This document shows positions 47,608 to 58,974 of a stretch of 64,000 nt of DNA, piece after piece. Position numbers and translations under genes: made by a program. Position 1 is the stretch's first letter; each line of letters opens with the position of its first letter. Under the pieces are notes generated by a model. That model was given only the letters and a program-made list of their open reading frames with translations, searched no databases and was not told the origin of the DNA. This DNA is from Hydra vulgaris (Eukaryota > Cnidaria > Hydrozoa > Anthoathecata > Hydridae), in the NCBI RefSeq assembly GCF_038396675.1, contig NC_088934.1, forward strand, positions 34,868,501 through 34,932,500. Reading direction: 5' to 3'.

Positions 47608-47787
47608 TTATTTTAATAACGCTTTGGCACCTAGTGCATGATAACATTTAATACAATAATTAACATGTAAGAAAAAGAAACTAATCAAGTCGTCTTCGCT
47701 TCCACAGTTATCACATTTAGGCTTCTCGGATGCCGGCTTTTCTTTCTTCACTGGCAGAGTCCCTTTTGCCGGTGGTGAATTTTTTTT
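47608..47787 (-). CDS. Probable 3' terminal exon of a host gene (CxxC...CxxC protein)
   Basis: On the minus strand an AG acceptor (aaatatag) precedes exactly 60 codons ending in TAA at 47608. The start is a Lys/Pro-rich linker (KKNSPPAKGTLPVKKEKP), followed by CDNCGSEDDLISFFFLHV and YCIKCYHALGAKALLK: two CxxC pairs 18 residues apart, a likely zinc-binding site at the very C-terminus. The local G+C and codon use are higher than in the surrounding AT-rich DNA, and there are no stops. I do not recognise the protein. It is the best candidate for a host exon in the window; the upstream exons would lie to the right on the minus strand, but none was identified. A captured or transposon exon cannot be excluded. 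Confidence 0.5.
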   Translation of the reverse strand, partial: KKNSPPAKGTLPVKKEKPASEKPKCDNCGSEDDLISFFFLHVNYCIKCYHALGAKALLK

Positions 47788-48399
47788 CTATATTTATAAA
47801 ATGGATATGTAATGATCAACCTTTTGTAACATTAAAAAAGTAATAAAAATCTAAAGTTTTGGTTACGTATGTTTTTTTTTTAGATTTTAAAAATCTAAAT
47901 GTAACATAAATAAGCAATAAAACATAATTAGAAAATAATTTCTTAACATAGTAAGATTAAATAAATTAAGAGAAAAGAAAATTTCGGTATCAAAGAAATG
48001 TTTTCTTGTAAGAGAATTTTTTTTAATTTTATTTTAGGTGCCCCAAGAAGTTCAAATGGTCTTATCACAAAGCAATGCCTTATGATAAGACCATGATAAT
48101 TTTTGTGGAACCAAATAGCTTTATAAAATTTTGATTTTTCCTAAAGTTGGAATTTTTCTACTTTCAAAATCAAACTAAAAAAATGTTATTTTCTCAATGG
48201 AAAGTATTTTCGAGTTCTTCTGACCTCGTTCCTCTTTTATAATTGTTAACAAAATGTAATTTAAAATATTTGATTTTATTTTTTATTAATTTGTTAAAGG
48301 GTGTTTTATAATTCAGATACCTTGTTTTTTGTATGAAGGTTTTCTAAAACGGTATTTACTTTTCATTTTATAAATTTTAAAATAATTGGTTTATTATTT

Positions 48400-48637
48400 T
48401 TGTTCTCGGTGACAGGATCTTACGATCCTCTTCGAGTTTCCGTGTCCTTCATATATTATGTACCAACGACATTTTTACCAGAAATACTGTTAAATGAACA
48501 CAAAAAAAGGCGGAAAATCATTTAAAAGGAAGTTCACACCTCTTTCCTTACCGATGTTATAAAGCTTGCTTAGAGTTGGTATGAACCATCTATAGTTTCT
48601 GAGGCAAGAGCACTAACCACTGCGCTACCGCTACTCA
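48400..48637 (-). mobile_element. tRNA-derived SINE
   Basis: On the minus strand the 5' head reads GAGTAGCGGTAGCGCAGTGG then TTAGTGCTCTTGCC, with a good A box (TAGCGCAGTGG). A B-box-like GATGGTTCATACC lies about 35 nt downstream. This is the split promoter layout of a tRNA. The body continues for about 150 bp and ends with ggatcgtaagatcc (a small hairpin) near 48415-48428. The anticodon region no longer folds convincingly, so it is not called as a tRNA gene. Its tail does not match the LINE tails in this window. Confidence 0.65.
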
Positions 48638-49269
48638 TAAAAACTCGAGTCTCTAAGATTATTGTATAACTATTAAAGATATTTTTTTTTTCTAATTTTA
48701 TTTTTGTAATTCAGGTAGTTGCTATCTAAATCCAGCTAGTTGCTATACTACTATATGTCCATCTCACTATAGTACAACAAGGTGAATGTAAAAAATTATG
48801 CAACTTTTTTAAATAAATTATATTGTTTTTTAAAAATTATACAATTTAAAAAAAGAACTCTCCGATTTACAAAGATTTTAAAAGGCGCTTCGAATATAAG
48901 TAACTAATTCAATTAAACGTTATTTAATAGGAACTTGATATTATTAGTAAAGTTTGCTTTAAATAAGTTTTAACCAGATTCTCTAAACAAGCGTTTTTAT
49001 AAACTATACTGAATAGCAGAGATAAAAAATTCTCGGAAATTTTAAAAACTTTCAAAAAAAGATAAGTTATTTTATAACTAATGAGTAAACTTTTATATCT
49101 TCTTTAGACTGTTAGCAAACGGAAAAAAACACACCTAAACTTCTAGTAGTATTTGAGTTAATAAGAAAGAGAAAAAAGTATAGAAGTAATATTCAAAATA
49201 TGTCTTTTTATAAATAAATTGATCAAAAAAAAGATTTCATTTACAATAAAAATATAGCGCCAAGATCAT

Positions 49270-50110
49270 TCAGTAAGATATTCTCGTATTTAAAATCCGA
49301 GATTTATGCATTTGAAGATAATTATTTGAACATTGAAAAAATCTGTTCTTACCAAAAAGATTTACTGGCTCGAAATGTGATATTAGTTCCGAAAAACTTA
49401 TTTCGAAATCTTCGTGAACGTCTATTAGCTAAAATTCTTGACATATTTGATATTGAGCAATTAGACGAAATAAAGATAACTAGAATATGAAAATCCTGTT
49501 AATAAAAGTCTCTGTAAAAGATACAAAATAGAGTTCTATTTGTTCACCATATCGTTATGCAACGAGCAATTACACGATCCGGAGTATCTTTCTATCGAAA
49601 TATAAATTAATATTCCAAATATAAGTTTCGATTATTGTGCACAAAGTGAAAATAATTTTTCAGAGGCTGAACCTACAAAAAACGTCATTAAACAATCTTG
49701 TGGTAAACCATGCTCAAACGTAAAAACAAAATTCAAGTTTCAAAAAGAAATAGAAATAAAATTCCTTCGCTACCATTGTTAAAATGCAAAGCCTAAACAG
49801 CCAAAAGAAAACGACTTCACCGCAGACATTCAAGATTTCAAAGTAATTGGAAAATATAATAAAGTCGAAAGGATCAATATAGATAAGCAGAGGATAGAAC
49901 TCGTTTTCGGAAATAAAGTAGTTAACAACAGAGGCCTAATTTTAACTCCAACTGTTTGTTACACCTTTAGAAATCAAGGTTATACAGAAAACATGTACAA
50001 CTGTTCCTTCAAAGTGAAAATCAAAAAGAGAGACAAAGAAATCATACTGAAACCTGATGAATGGGATAATAACATTATTATTAAACCGTTAAGAATGCAT
50101 TGAGAAACAC
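49270..50110 (+). pseudogene. ORF1-like region of the second LINE
   Basis: Recognisable open segments are SYLKSEIYAFEDNYLNIE (49290 onward), LARNVILVPKNLFRNLRERL and, after several stops, DIQDFKVIGKYNKVERINID, then GNKVVNNRGLILTPTVCYTF and KRDKEIILKPDEWDNN to 50101. It has a lysine-rich composition and no zinc knuckle. I infer an ORF1 role only from its place upstream of the RT. A second open segment at 50253-50483 (SCNRLKSNLEYTSSV) may be part of the endonuclease start. Confidence 0.35.
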
Positions 50111-50529
50111 TAAAACAACATCAAAATACCGAAAAACAGTTGCCACAATTCCTACATCACTCTAAAGCTTTCATGCGACAGTCTAATTAGAAATTTTAAT
50201 AGAAAAAAAAGATTTAAATTTTAAGGAAAAAAAACTTCCGACAACATTCAATATGTGCACTTTTAGTTGTAATAGACTCAAGTCAAATCTTGAATATACA
50301 AGTTCTGTTATAAATACTCATGAGACTTTTGTATGCAAGCATTGGCTATTGAAACTTGCATACTCATTGATAACAAATATACATAAAAATTCTCACTCTA
50401 TTTATTTTCACCAAGCAAATAAACACGCACATGACGGACCATTTAGCGAAAATGCATTCTTTGAGCGAAAAGACTTATTTTAAAGTATCATAATTATTTA
50501 CGAAGATGTCCATATATTTTCATTAAAAT

Positions 50530-53130
50530 TAACCAAAAACCTTACCAGCATTATAATCATTGGTATGTACCTATCTTTATCGCGTAACAATAAAAAATTT
50601 CTGAAAAAATACAAAAGTTAGCTGGACACATCAAAACGACTTTTAATAAGTTATAAAAAATATGGTGAAACTGTTGTGCTCAGTGACTTCCAATCGTTTC
50701 TAAACGAATATACAATCTGTTTGAAAAATCATGTTCTAAGAAAAGCAATTACTTAGTGGTTTTAACGGATTTTAAAACCTAAAATTAGTTGATGTAACTG
50801 AAGGCTCTAGTTCCACATATACATATTAACATAATACCTTACCGAACTCTTCTTACATAGATCACATTTCTCTTACAAAAAATACATCTCTTATGTATTG
50901 GAAATGTATTGTTAAACAATTCTTTCAAAATATATAAAGTATTTTCAATCTATATAATATCAATCTTTGTTAAACTTATCTGTTGCCAACCTCAAGAAAA
51001 TATTAACAAAATAGCAGGAGAAAAAAGTTATATTCCAAGTTATGCCTGAAGTAGTAACAGTTTTTTGAATTCATACCATGACCACCTAAATTCTAGTTTT
51101 AATAACCTAAACCTTAGAACTGGCAATTATAAAAACGAGCTAAACGAATCTTATAAAATTATTATCAAAAATGCAATTGCAGCTCATTGCGAATACCACA
51201 ACCAGAAAAACAACGTATTTGTTCTAAACCCTGGTGGACTCCCAATTTAAGCCAAAATAAAAAGGTTCTGTATCATTTTCGAAAATGGAGAGATACCGGG
51301 TTTCCAAAATATTCTAATTATATAACTAATAATATGTATAAAATGGTTCAAAAAATTTCGAAAAGCCGTTAAGTTAGCTCAAAACTATAAACTCAACAAG
51401 CAATACGTTGTAATTGAAAAACTAAATAATATCAAACCAAAAACCTTTTGGAATGCTTTTTAAAATTATTAAAAACGATATAAACTCACAATTATTCACA
51501 ATAAACAATAAAAAGCATAACGTAACTATTACCACAGGATTTGCAAGTAGGTTTGAAAAATTATTCAACACTCCTCAAATTACTCAAAGCAATATAACCC
51601 AAAAAATCCCATCGTGCACAAAGCGTGATAATGTAATAAAAACTAAACAAAATATTAAAACAATTATTTCTGTCTAAAAATCAAATAAGTCTAGCGACTC
51701 ATTTGGTATCTCAGCTGAACATATGAAACTTGCAAACCGTGACGAATTGACGCATTGGCTAATTAATTTCTTTAATTTCTCAATCGAATATGGATGGGCT
51801 CCGAAATCAATAACTTCATATATTATTATACCACTAGTTAAATCACACAAAAAGCCTTTGGTTTACCCAAACAACTATCGAGGTATTAGTATAATACCTA
51901 TTTTTACAAAAATTTTAGAATATCTCATTTGAATAACATGTCCGTAGATCAAGAACACTCACCTGCTACAATTTGGATTTAAATCTAACTCTTCAACCCT
52001 GCATGCAGATTTTGTAATTAGTGAAACTACCAAACATTACAACCGTAAAAACTCACCTGTTTATTTATGCTCATTGGATGCAGAAAAGCCTTTGATAGCT
52101 GTAAACAGGGAAATTCTTTTTAATAAGTACTTCAATAAAAAACTACCTTTGCATATAGTAAGGACAATCTTTTTATAATACTATAATCGCAGTGCAACTG
52201 TCTCACACCAAGGTTGCAAATCAATTGAGTTTTATTTAAACAAGGAGTACGACAAGGTTCATTTCTATCACCGCAACTTTATAATATTTATACCCAGGAC
52301 CTTCTCAAATCCATTAAAAATTAAAGTAATCTAGGTACGTCTATATATTTAACTTCACTTATGTGGTAGCGTATGCTGATAATATTATACTTTTATGCTC
52401 AACTTTATCTGATCTGGAAAAATTATTAAAAACTTGTAATATATACTGCAATTTAAATTGCATAAAACTAAACCCTGATAAAACAGAGTTCCTCCTGAGA
52501 GGTAAACAATAATTACAAAGCTGCACAATATCTCTCGATGGAAATTGAATAAATTTACACAACAGACTTAAACACTTAGGGTTCACATGGGATACAGAGC
52601 ACCAAACATTTGCCTAACTTGATCGGGTAATAAGTGCTGAAAAAATATTTAAATTTCTGGTTGCTGTCCAAGTTTTTGTTCAATCTGGAATCCGTTTTGC
52701 TCATCCAAAATCTATGACACAATTATATCAAACCTTGGTAGTACCAACATTAAACTACGGTCTAGAACTTTATTAAACCAATGACGTAACAATGCATAAC
52801 CTAGACAAAATCGGAAGGAGCGAATTAAAGTTGCTTTCAAAACATTGCAAAAATTATTTACACTCGTTATTTAAAATTCAAGACGTATCAAAATGCATTC
52901 ACCAGAATAAACTGAATTTATTAATTTGTCTTTTGGATAACAAATCGACAAATGATATTATTGAATATTAGCCTAACAATCCAACGGTAAAACAATCTTT
53001 TGTAGATGATGTTCAGCAGGTGTGCCATAGTAGTGGACTAAGCTTTGAAAAGTTAAGGAATGAAAACAATAAAATACGCTTTTTGGTGAAGGCTGATAAA
53101 ATAACGAAAAAATATTGAGAAAACATTGAA
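50530..53130 (+). pseudogene. Endonuclease/RT region of the second LINE
   Basis: Weak endonuclease traces at 50560-50990 are followed by a linker with KPWWTPNLSQNKKVLYHF (51220), typical of LINE ORF2. RT blocks are DSFGISAEHMKLA (51700), KPLVYPNNYRGISIIPIFTK (51855), QFGFKSNSSTLHADFVIS (51965), a block equivalent to the catalytic AFD box near 52080, a VRQGSFLSP-like box near 52245 and YADNIILLCSTLSDLEKLL near 52372, where YADD has become YADN. The C-terminal part includes CIKLNPDKTEFLL and KHLGFTWDTEHQTF. Many frameshifts and stops; inactive. Confidence 0.7.
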
Positions 53131-53299
53131 ATACTCATTAGATTGGGAAAAAAAAAATTCAAACTATATGCTAGAAACTAAGAATGTCTATAATTTTAGA
53201 ATAAGTTTAGTTTTAAATAAATTGCTATTTCTATGAAAAAATATTTTTGACAATAAAATATTTATTTTAATGTCCATATTAGAAGAATGTTAACTTATT

Positions 53300-53445
53300 C
53301 GAAAACACCAAGATTACTAAACGCATGGCTTTTTCCAAAGAAAAATGTGATACGTTGAATGATGTTTTGAATCAAAATTGCCATAATTTGAATAAAACTT
53401 TGAATGAAATTAAAATTTTGGTATCTTCAGTAAGAAATATTTAAG
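53300..53445 (+). other. Short open segment after the second LINE
   Basis: A 38-codon frame from the ATG at 53322 (MAFSKEKCDTLNDVLNQN) with Asn/Leu-rich helical content ends at 53438. It could be the start of another element's ORF1 or chance. I do not recognise it. Confidence 0.2.
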
Positions 53446-53514
53446 GTTATTCTATTCTATATAGTATTTAACTACTATGATTTAAACACAATTTTTTATT
53501 ATCTTTTCTCAACT

Positions 53515-53870
53515 TACTTCAAGAAAAGAGTGGGCGCACCAATTTTACTTGATCCAAGCGCTAAATATGTAGCTACGCCACTCCTTACAACTATTAGTTT
53601 GTTGCAATAAAAATATATATTTCTGCTTCCGGAATACTCATATGAATCAAATGAAGATAAAGAAGTTAAAATTGAAAACGAGTCAGAGTCAGAAAAAAAG
53701 TTAGAAAAGCTGAACAAGCTAAATTACACACACTAGTTGTAACGCGTGCAAAAGGTTAAAAAAATAACCAAAAAAAACGGAAGGGATAAATGTAAAAAAT
53801 GTTGGAAAACGGTTTGTTTGGGTTGTGTCGAAATATCGTGTTTTAAAACTTTTCGCTCAAGGTGGCTTTA
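53515..53870 (+). pseudogene. Possible C-terminal zinc-ribbon of a decayed transposase
   Basis: The plus strand reads KKRVGAPILLDPSAKYVA, later an acidic stretch (YESNEDKEVKIENESES), then KCKKCWKTVCLGCVEISC at about 53790-53845, a C-x2-C-x5-C-x2-C-x5-C pattern. Such cysteine tails close several DNA-transposon transposases, including piggyBac-like ones. No catalytic domain was found beside it, so this is tentative. Confidence 0.3.
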
Positions 53871-54224
53871 ATTTATTTAAGAACGAAATACCAAAATGGC
53901 AAGACTAAATAAAGAATTATAAAAAGTAAAGCAATGGGCTTTGGTTTGGTATGGTAAGGCATGATTATATATATTTCTTCTTTACTTTTGTTTTATACTA
54001 ATATAATGCTGTTTACTGAGGTTTTTGCACGATAGTTTTGTAATTTATACACAATTATAAACACACACGCACACACAAAAGGACGGAAGTAAGCTTTGAA
54101 CAATTGTTAATAATTCCAAAAATTAGTTATTTAATAGTTTTCTCGTTCAGGAAAATAAATGTAACACTTAAATAATGAAAACATTAATTTATTAAAAAAT
54201 GTCAAGGGAAGATGTATTTCCCCT

Positions 54225-54660
54225 ATAATATTTTAAAGTTACGTTACGTCTTAATCGGTTACAATTGGTAACAAGGTTACATTCTCTAACTTTTAATTAA
54301 ATATTATGTATATAAACTTGATAATGCAGTAAATGTTTATTTTATAATACCGTATTGCTAAAAATCATATTTTATTTTATTTTTATTGTAAAAAAGCTTC
54401 GTCTCAATTGGTTACTTTGTCACGAAAATAAAAAAATTCTCAATTCGCAACGTTACGTCTCAACTGGTTTTCTTTTTAACTTTATAAAGTGTAACCAAAT
54501 AAGACGTAACGTAACGTTACTAAATATAGATTCGAGACGTAACTAAACTACGTGACATAAATGGATTTTTTTAACGTAACATTACATCTTAATTGGTTAC
54601 ACTCTAACAAGTATCAAGATAGACGCAAGGTAACGTATTATAAGTTAAATTTGTAACGCG
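54225..54660. repeat. GTTACGT-word array
   Basis: Repeated words in both orientations include gttacgttacgtctt, acgtctcaattggttac, gacgtaacgtaacgttac and taacgtaacattacatctt. Spacing is irregular. The same vocabulary reappears at 56870-57130. It resembles the GTAA array at 8979-9606 in design but has a different core word. Confidence 0.7.
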
Positions 54661-54676
54661 TTAAATTCGAGAATTG

Positions 54677-54908
54677 GTATTGTGGTTTATCCTCCTCCGG
54701 CTAATTGCCATATAGATGCCACATTACCAAGGACCGCAAAGACAAGTTCGGCTCTAAAAGGAGCGTCCTAACCCGCTCTACAGACCAAGAGTAAAGTGAT
54801 TTTAGGAAGAACGAAGTTATGTTAAAGTGAAATATAGAAGTAGTTGATTTAGTAAGATAGCATAAAGACAGCGGACAGGATTGCACGCAATATTAGAAGG
54901 TGCAATAA
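54677..54908 (+). repeat. 231-bp dispersed repeat, copy 1
   Basis: It starts gtattgtggtttatcctcct and ends ttagaaggtgcaata. An inverted copy of nearly the same length lies at 58302-58532. G+C is clearly higher than the surroundings. The opposite strand has a short open frame in copy 1 (54701-54886) with the series SLYSWS-x-RV-x2-LL-x-E-x-NLSLR, which is shared by copy 2 at the protein level. It may therefore be a piece of a larger mobile element rather than a SINE. Confidence 0.7.
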
Positions 54909-54909
54909 A

Positions 54910-56114
54910 AATTTGTTCCCGAATTAATTTTTAATCAATACGGAACTATCTAAAAAATTTAATAACTTTAAATAGACTTAATTCTTTTTATATAAAAACA
55001 TCATAAATAATTCCTTTATATTATAAAATAGCTGAATCAGATTGCTAGTAGGTTTGACTTAAAAGGAAACTTCTTTTAAGTCTTATAAATGAAGTAAATC
55101 GTTACTAAATCCGAAGACGCCAAAACGTTTTTAATACTCAAGTTTTCTTTGCAACTTTTTTGATTAAAATGCGGTAGAAAAGCATTATTTTGAGTTACAT
55201 GAAACAATACACAATTGATGTATGAACACTCCATTGCGCCTGTACCTTATATTTATATCTGTAAATGGCGTAAATACGATTGGGGGAGGGGGGCAGGGGC
55301 AGGGGGCAATTTTAAAAGAAAGAAGACACTAAACTAAAAAAAAGGTTGGTACGTTAAAAGCGTAGGTTCTTTTATTGAGGTGGAGAGTACTAAAAAAAAG
55401 CGTGTATCAAAATGCGGGGGAGGAGAAGAAGGTTTGAAATAAAAGCGTACGTACTTAATGAACGACTCCTAATTAGAAGTACATTTATACATATACAATT
55501 AGCAATGATAGTTAAAATTATGCTTGAATTTTTTGGCTTTTAAACTAGACATTAGTGGTGTTCAAAAAAACTTTTATTATATAACGAAAACACACAAAAA
55601 CCAAATATGGAGCAAATATGAAAAAAATGCGATTACAAAAAAAAGTTCTAAAAATATTGACATTTATCTTGTGCTCAAGCAGCAAAAAACCCCGGAAAAT
55701 GGGCTAAATTATTTCCAAATTACTTGGCTTTGAGCGCAAGGTAAATCTCAATATTTTCTGAAAACAAAATTTCTTATGTGATAATGACCCAAATTTTTTT
55801 TAGATTGTTATGTATTCCGGTTTTTTTATAAATGTTGTTTAAGTTAAAAAAAAAAGATTTAGGAAGAAAATAACTATGGGCAAATACGCAATATAGTTTT
55901 TTTTTTGACTAAATTTTGGGAAAATTTATTTTATTTTAAGTAAAATAATTTGGGGATAATTTGGGGCATTTTTCGAAGTGTTTTGCCGCCTAATTTATTT
56001 ATTTTGTCAAAAAAAGTTTTACTGTTGTGCTAATGTGATTTCAATAATTATATAATTAGATAAATGTTCTCTTTTTTTTTTTTTATCGATTCTATTCTTT
56101 TAAAGATGTAGATT
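54910..56114. other. Gene-poor stretch with a G-quadruplex motif
   Basis: No gene is recognised. At 55282-55306 four long G runs (5, 6, 4 and 5 G) are separated by 1-2 nt, a strong intramolecular G-quadruplex motif on the plus strand. A further G-rich segment is at 55415-55432. Confidence 0.6.
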
Positions 56115-56285
56115 TTGTTTTTATATTTTAAAGATTCTCTGCAGCTAAGATCGCAAAAACGCACTAATATCCATAAGGTAGCAGAGGCGCTCGGGGATCA
56201 ATTAAAACGAATGCCAATGTATGCAAAACGCGCAGTAATCAAGGCAGAAGCCAGACTTATAGGCATACCTAGTCGGGCACCAAAG

Positions 56286-56288
<3 letters not shown>
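56115..56288 (+). other. Coding-looking segment before an (AT)n tract
   Basis: A plus-strand frame reads RSQKRTNIHKVAEALGDQ, then LKRMPMYAKRAVIKAEAR and LIGIPSRAPKK, in a GC-richer patch, preceded by a T-rich stretch and an AG that could be an acceptor (56132). It then runs into (AT)n. It may be an exon or the tail of a transposon protein. I cannot assign it. Confidence 0.3.
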
Positions 56289-56384
<96 letters not shown>

Positions 56385-56386
56385 CA
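56288..56386. repeat. (AT)n microsatellite
   Basis: About 95 bp of AT repeats with one 'ac' interruption near 56366. Confidence 0.95.
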
Positions 56387-56867
56387 TAACTCATAAACGA
56401 CTTATAATTGATATTAATTACAATATCGTAGATCTAAATACGTTTTAACGTTTTCTAAAAATAAAATCTTATTAGCTTTTTTTTTATTTAATTAGTGCAA
56501 CATTTCTTGTGTTTTTATTACTCCACAATCAAAAATGTGTATATAATGTCAATTTTGACAGTTTCTTTAATTAGCATGTCATAATAAGAATATAACGGTA
56601 AGTTTTTGTTACAATCAAGTAATATAAGAATTATTATTAGTACTGATGGTTAATGTTTTAAGTTTTAGTGTGATTGCTGTTGTTGTAACATTATCTGTTT
56701 ACCCCTTACTCTGTAGACGAAGGTTTCTATTTCAACTGTTTTAACTATTTCTATTTTAACTGTGTAAGCTGAGACTAAAATATATGTCATTAATAAGTGA
56801 TGTAATCGCATACAATAATTCAAAATGTCGCAAATTGGAAGTCGCCGTAGGTGACTATGATCACACC

Positions 56868-57140
56868 GTATTAGGTCTAAATGTTACGTATTAATACGTT
56901 ATACGTTACATCTCGGTTACGTAAAAATTAAATTTTTGCACCTAACGTTACGTTACAATCTTATGTATCGTTACGTAAAATATTACGTCTCGGTTACGTA
57001 AATATAACAGATACTTTGCATGTATTATTACGTAACAATGTTACAAGTCGTTACGTAAAATCTTACGTCTCGGGTACGTAAAAATATTGGACATTTTGCA
57101 CGTAACGTAACAATACGTAATGTAACCTAAAAATGTTATA
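56868..57140. repeat. GTTACGT-word array, second block
   Basis: It includes gttacgtattaatacgtta, tacgttacatctcggttacg, and three similar units of about 60 bp (ttacgtaaaat-ttacgtctcggttacgtaaa-ata). It shares vocabulary with 54225-54660, 2.3 kb away. Confidence 0.75.
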
Positions 57141-57141
57141 G

Positions 57142-57227
57142 GGGTTTATTGCTCACCAGGAGAAGTTTTTACACGCGAAACTGCAGCTTTATTTAAACAA
57201 AAATCATACAAAAACCAAATTTTTCAG
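57142..57227 (+). CDS. Candidate internal exon (weak)
   Basis: It is preceded by AG (gttatag) and followed by GTAATG. Open throughout in one frame: VYCSPGEVFTRETAALFK and onward, 86 nt. No partner exon was found and I do not recognise the peptide. It is adjacent to a repeat array, so it may be transposon-derived. Confidence 0.2.
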
Positions 57228-57699
57228 GTAATGACTAGAAAAGTAATTATAACTATGTGGCCATAAAAATTAGTGGCATAGATTAATTTGTAATTAACAT
57301 TTACATTAGAAATAAATTTATTTAACAAACTAATTAATGAATTTAGTAATAAAGATTTTGATGATTTTCAAATTGCTATGCTACGTTATTAAAACGTAGC
57401 ATAGCAAACATTGCAATATTTGTTTTCTAATATTACTGATTTATTTTAATAAAATTCGGCTGTAGGCGTGTGTAAAAAATAAAAAAGTTCAGGATGATGC
57501 GGATCTTCAATGACAGACATTACTTTTACAAAGTCAACGCCTTAATTAAGTATGCTAAACGCGCGTTTAAGTATGAAAACAATCAATATAGTTATTTTAA
57601 AAATTATATTTCATTTTTCCATATCGAAAAAAAAAACATAATTAAAATTAACTAATTTAATTGACTTATTTTTAAACTAGTTATAGAATATTGTATTGT

Positions 57700-58960
57700 A
57701 GTCAAGCAAGAGTATGCAAAATTTAAAGAAAAGAAAAGTGCTGCAAATTTTTTTTCGGGTTAGACCTAGCTTAGCAATGTCTCTGAATAAAAATAACCAA
57801 AAGAAAGTTTACTAGAGGTTTTCTTGAAATTTATAAAAGTTCTAAGAAAATGACAAAACTTCTTTTTTTTTTTGAAATTTGTGATAGTGAGGTAAAACAA
57901 GCTCTAGGGTAAATGAAAAATATGAAATCCCGGTTCAGACAATTTAAGAATTTAATATCATCAGTTACAAACATTTTTTCAATATAATTATAAAAGACTT
58001 GATTGGAAGTTTAAATAATATCTTTTTAATTGACGAGATGACAAGTTCTCAAAAAGAAGCTGTGATAACGTGCATTTTTAAAAATGGAAACAAAAACAAT
58101 ATAGGAAACTGAAGACCCATGTCATTTACAAATGTGGATTACAAAATCCTAACATTAGTTTTGGCTAGTAAACTAAAAAATATTTTACCAAACATAATAC
58201 ATAGCAACAACGAAGCAACAACAAAAAAAAAACACAAAAAACGTACAGTTCTATTTGTGTTTATTGTCGTACATTAATTAGATGACCTAATAACCAGTAT
58301 GTATTGCACATTCTAACATTTAGCGCAATTTCAATCCACTTTCTTTATGCTATCTTTCTATCTCGACTCCTCCTGAATTTCACTTTATTATCTCTTCGTT
58401 TTTCCCGAGTCACTTTATTCTTGGTCTGCAAAGCGGGTTATGATGCTCCTTAGTGAGCTGAACTTGTCTTTACGTGTCTTGGTAATGTGGCCTCTGCATG
58501 GCAACTAGCCGGAAGAGGATAAGCCACAATACTTAAGACATAGCAAGAAGAGATTTTATTAGCACTGCTAAAAAAAGTGATTTAGATGCACACATTCTTT
58601 AGATCAAATAAAAGCTTATAAAATATTATAAACTTTTATAGAGCTTTTATGTTTGATAGTTTATAATATTTTAAATTTAGAAAAGTTTTTACATCTTATG
58701 TGAAAACACCTTAAATAAACGTTTTGTTTTCACAATAAAAGATAATTTAGGAAAGCTAACGCAAGGTTGTCTTTTGTCAGTAATACTGTAGATTATTTAG
58801 GCAGATATTCTTTCAAATTATGTTAGAAGAAAAATAAGTATTAAATGTATGCATGTTGAAGGAAGAGAAACGAAAATAAAGCAATACACCAATAGCACCA
58901 ACTTTTCTTTCAGCCGAATTGATTCCATTAGATAAAACGGGCATGCTTTAAAGCTTATTT
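57700..58960 (+). pseudogene. L1/Tx1-clade reverse transcriptase remnant, interrupted
   Basis: The segment MTSSQKEAVITCIFKNGN (58038 onward) with RPMSFTNVDYKILTLVLASKL matches the L1/Tx1-type RT start (a SxxQKxAVI...RPISLxNxDYKI pattern). After the 231-bp repeat at 58302-58532 the same RT resumes near 58740 with LTQGCLLS, ILSNYVRRKISIKC, VEGRETKIKQY and then a destroyed YADD region. Stops are frequent. The clade differs from the CR1/L2-like LINEs in this window. Confidence 0.6.
58302..58532 (-). repeat. 231-bp dispersed repeat, copy 2 (inverted)
   Basis: Minus-strand copy of 54677-54908. It interrupts an L1-type RT remnant, which shows that it inserted as a unit. Both copies share both ends (gtattgtggYttatcctc at one end, ttagaaNgtgcaata at the other). 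Confidence 0.7.
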
Positions 58961-58974
58961 AAAAAGCCACAGCC

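Larger units (their letters stand above)
49270..53180 (+). mobile_element. Decayed LINE of a second clade
   Basis: An ORF1-like protein region (49270-50110) is followed by an endonuclease/RT region (50530-53130) in the same orientation. Protein blocks differ from the CR1/L2-like copies and are far more decayed. No 3' stem-loop of the other family is present at its end. The clade is not resolved; the RT blocks look closer to I/Nimb or related groups. Confidence 0.65.

Noticed and set aside
48590-48637. A functional tRNA gene
   Set aside because: The A box is good but the acceptor and anticodon arms do not fold, and a SINE body follows.
54677-58532. The 231-bp inverted pair as TIRs of one 3.9-kb transposon
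   Set aside because: The right copy interrupts an L1-type RT whose parts lie on both sides of it, and nothing inside looks like a transposase; two independent insertions are simpler.
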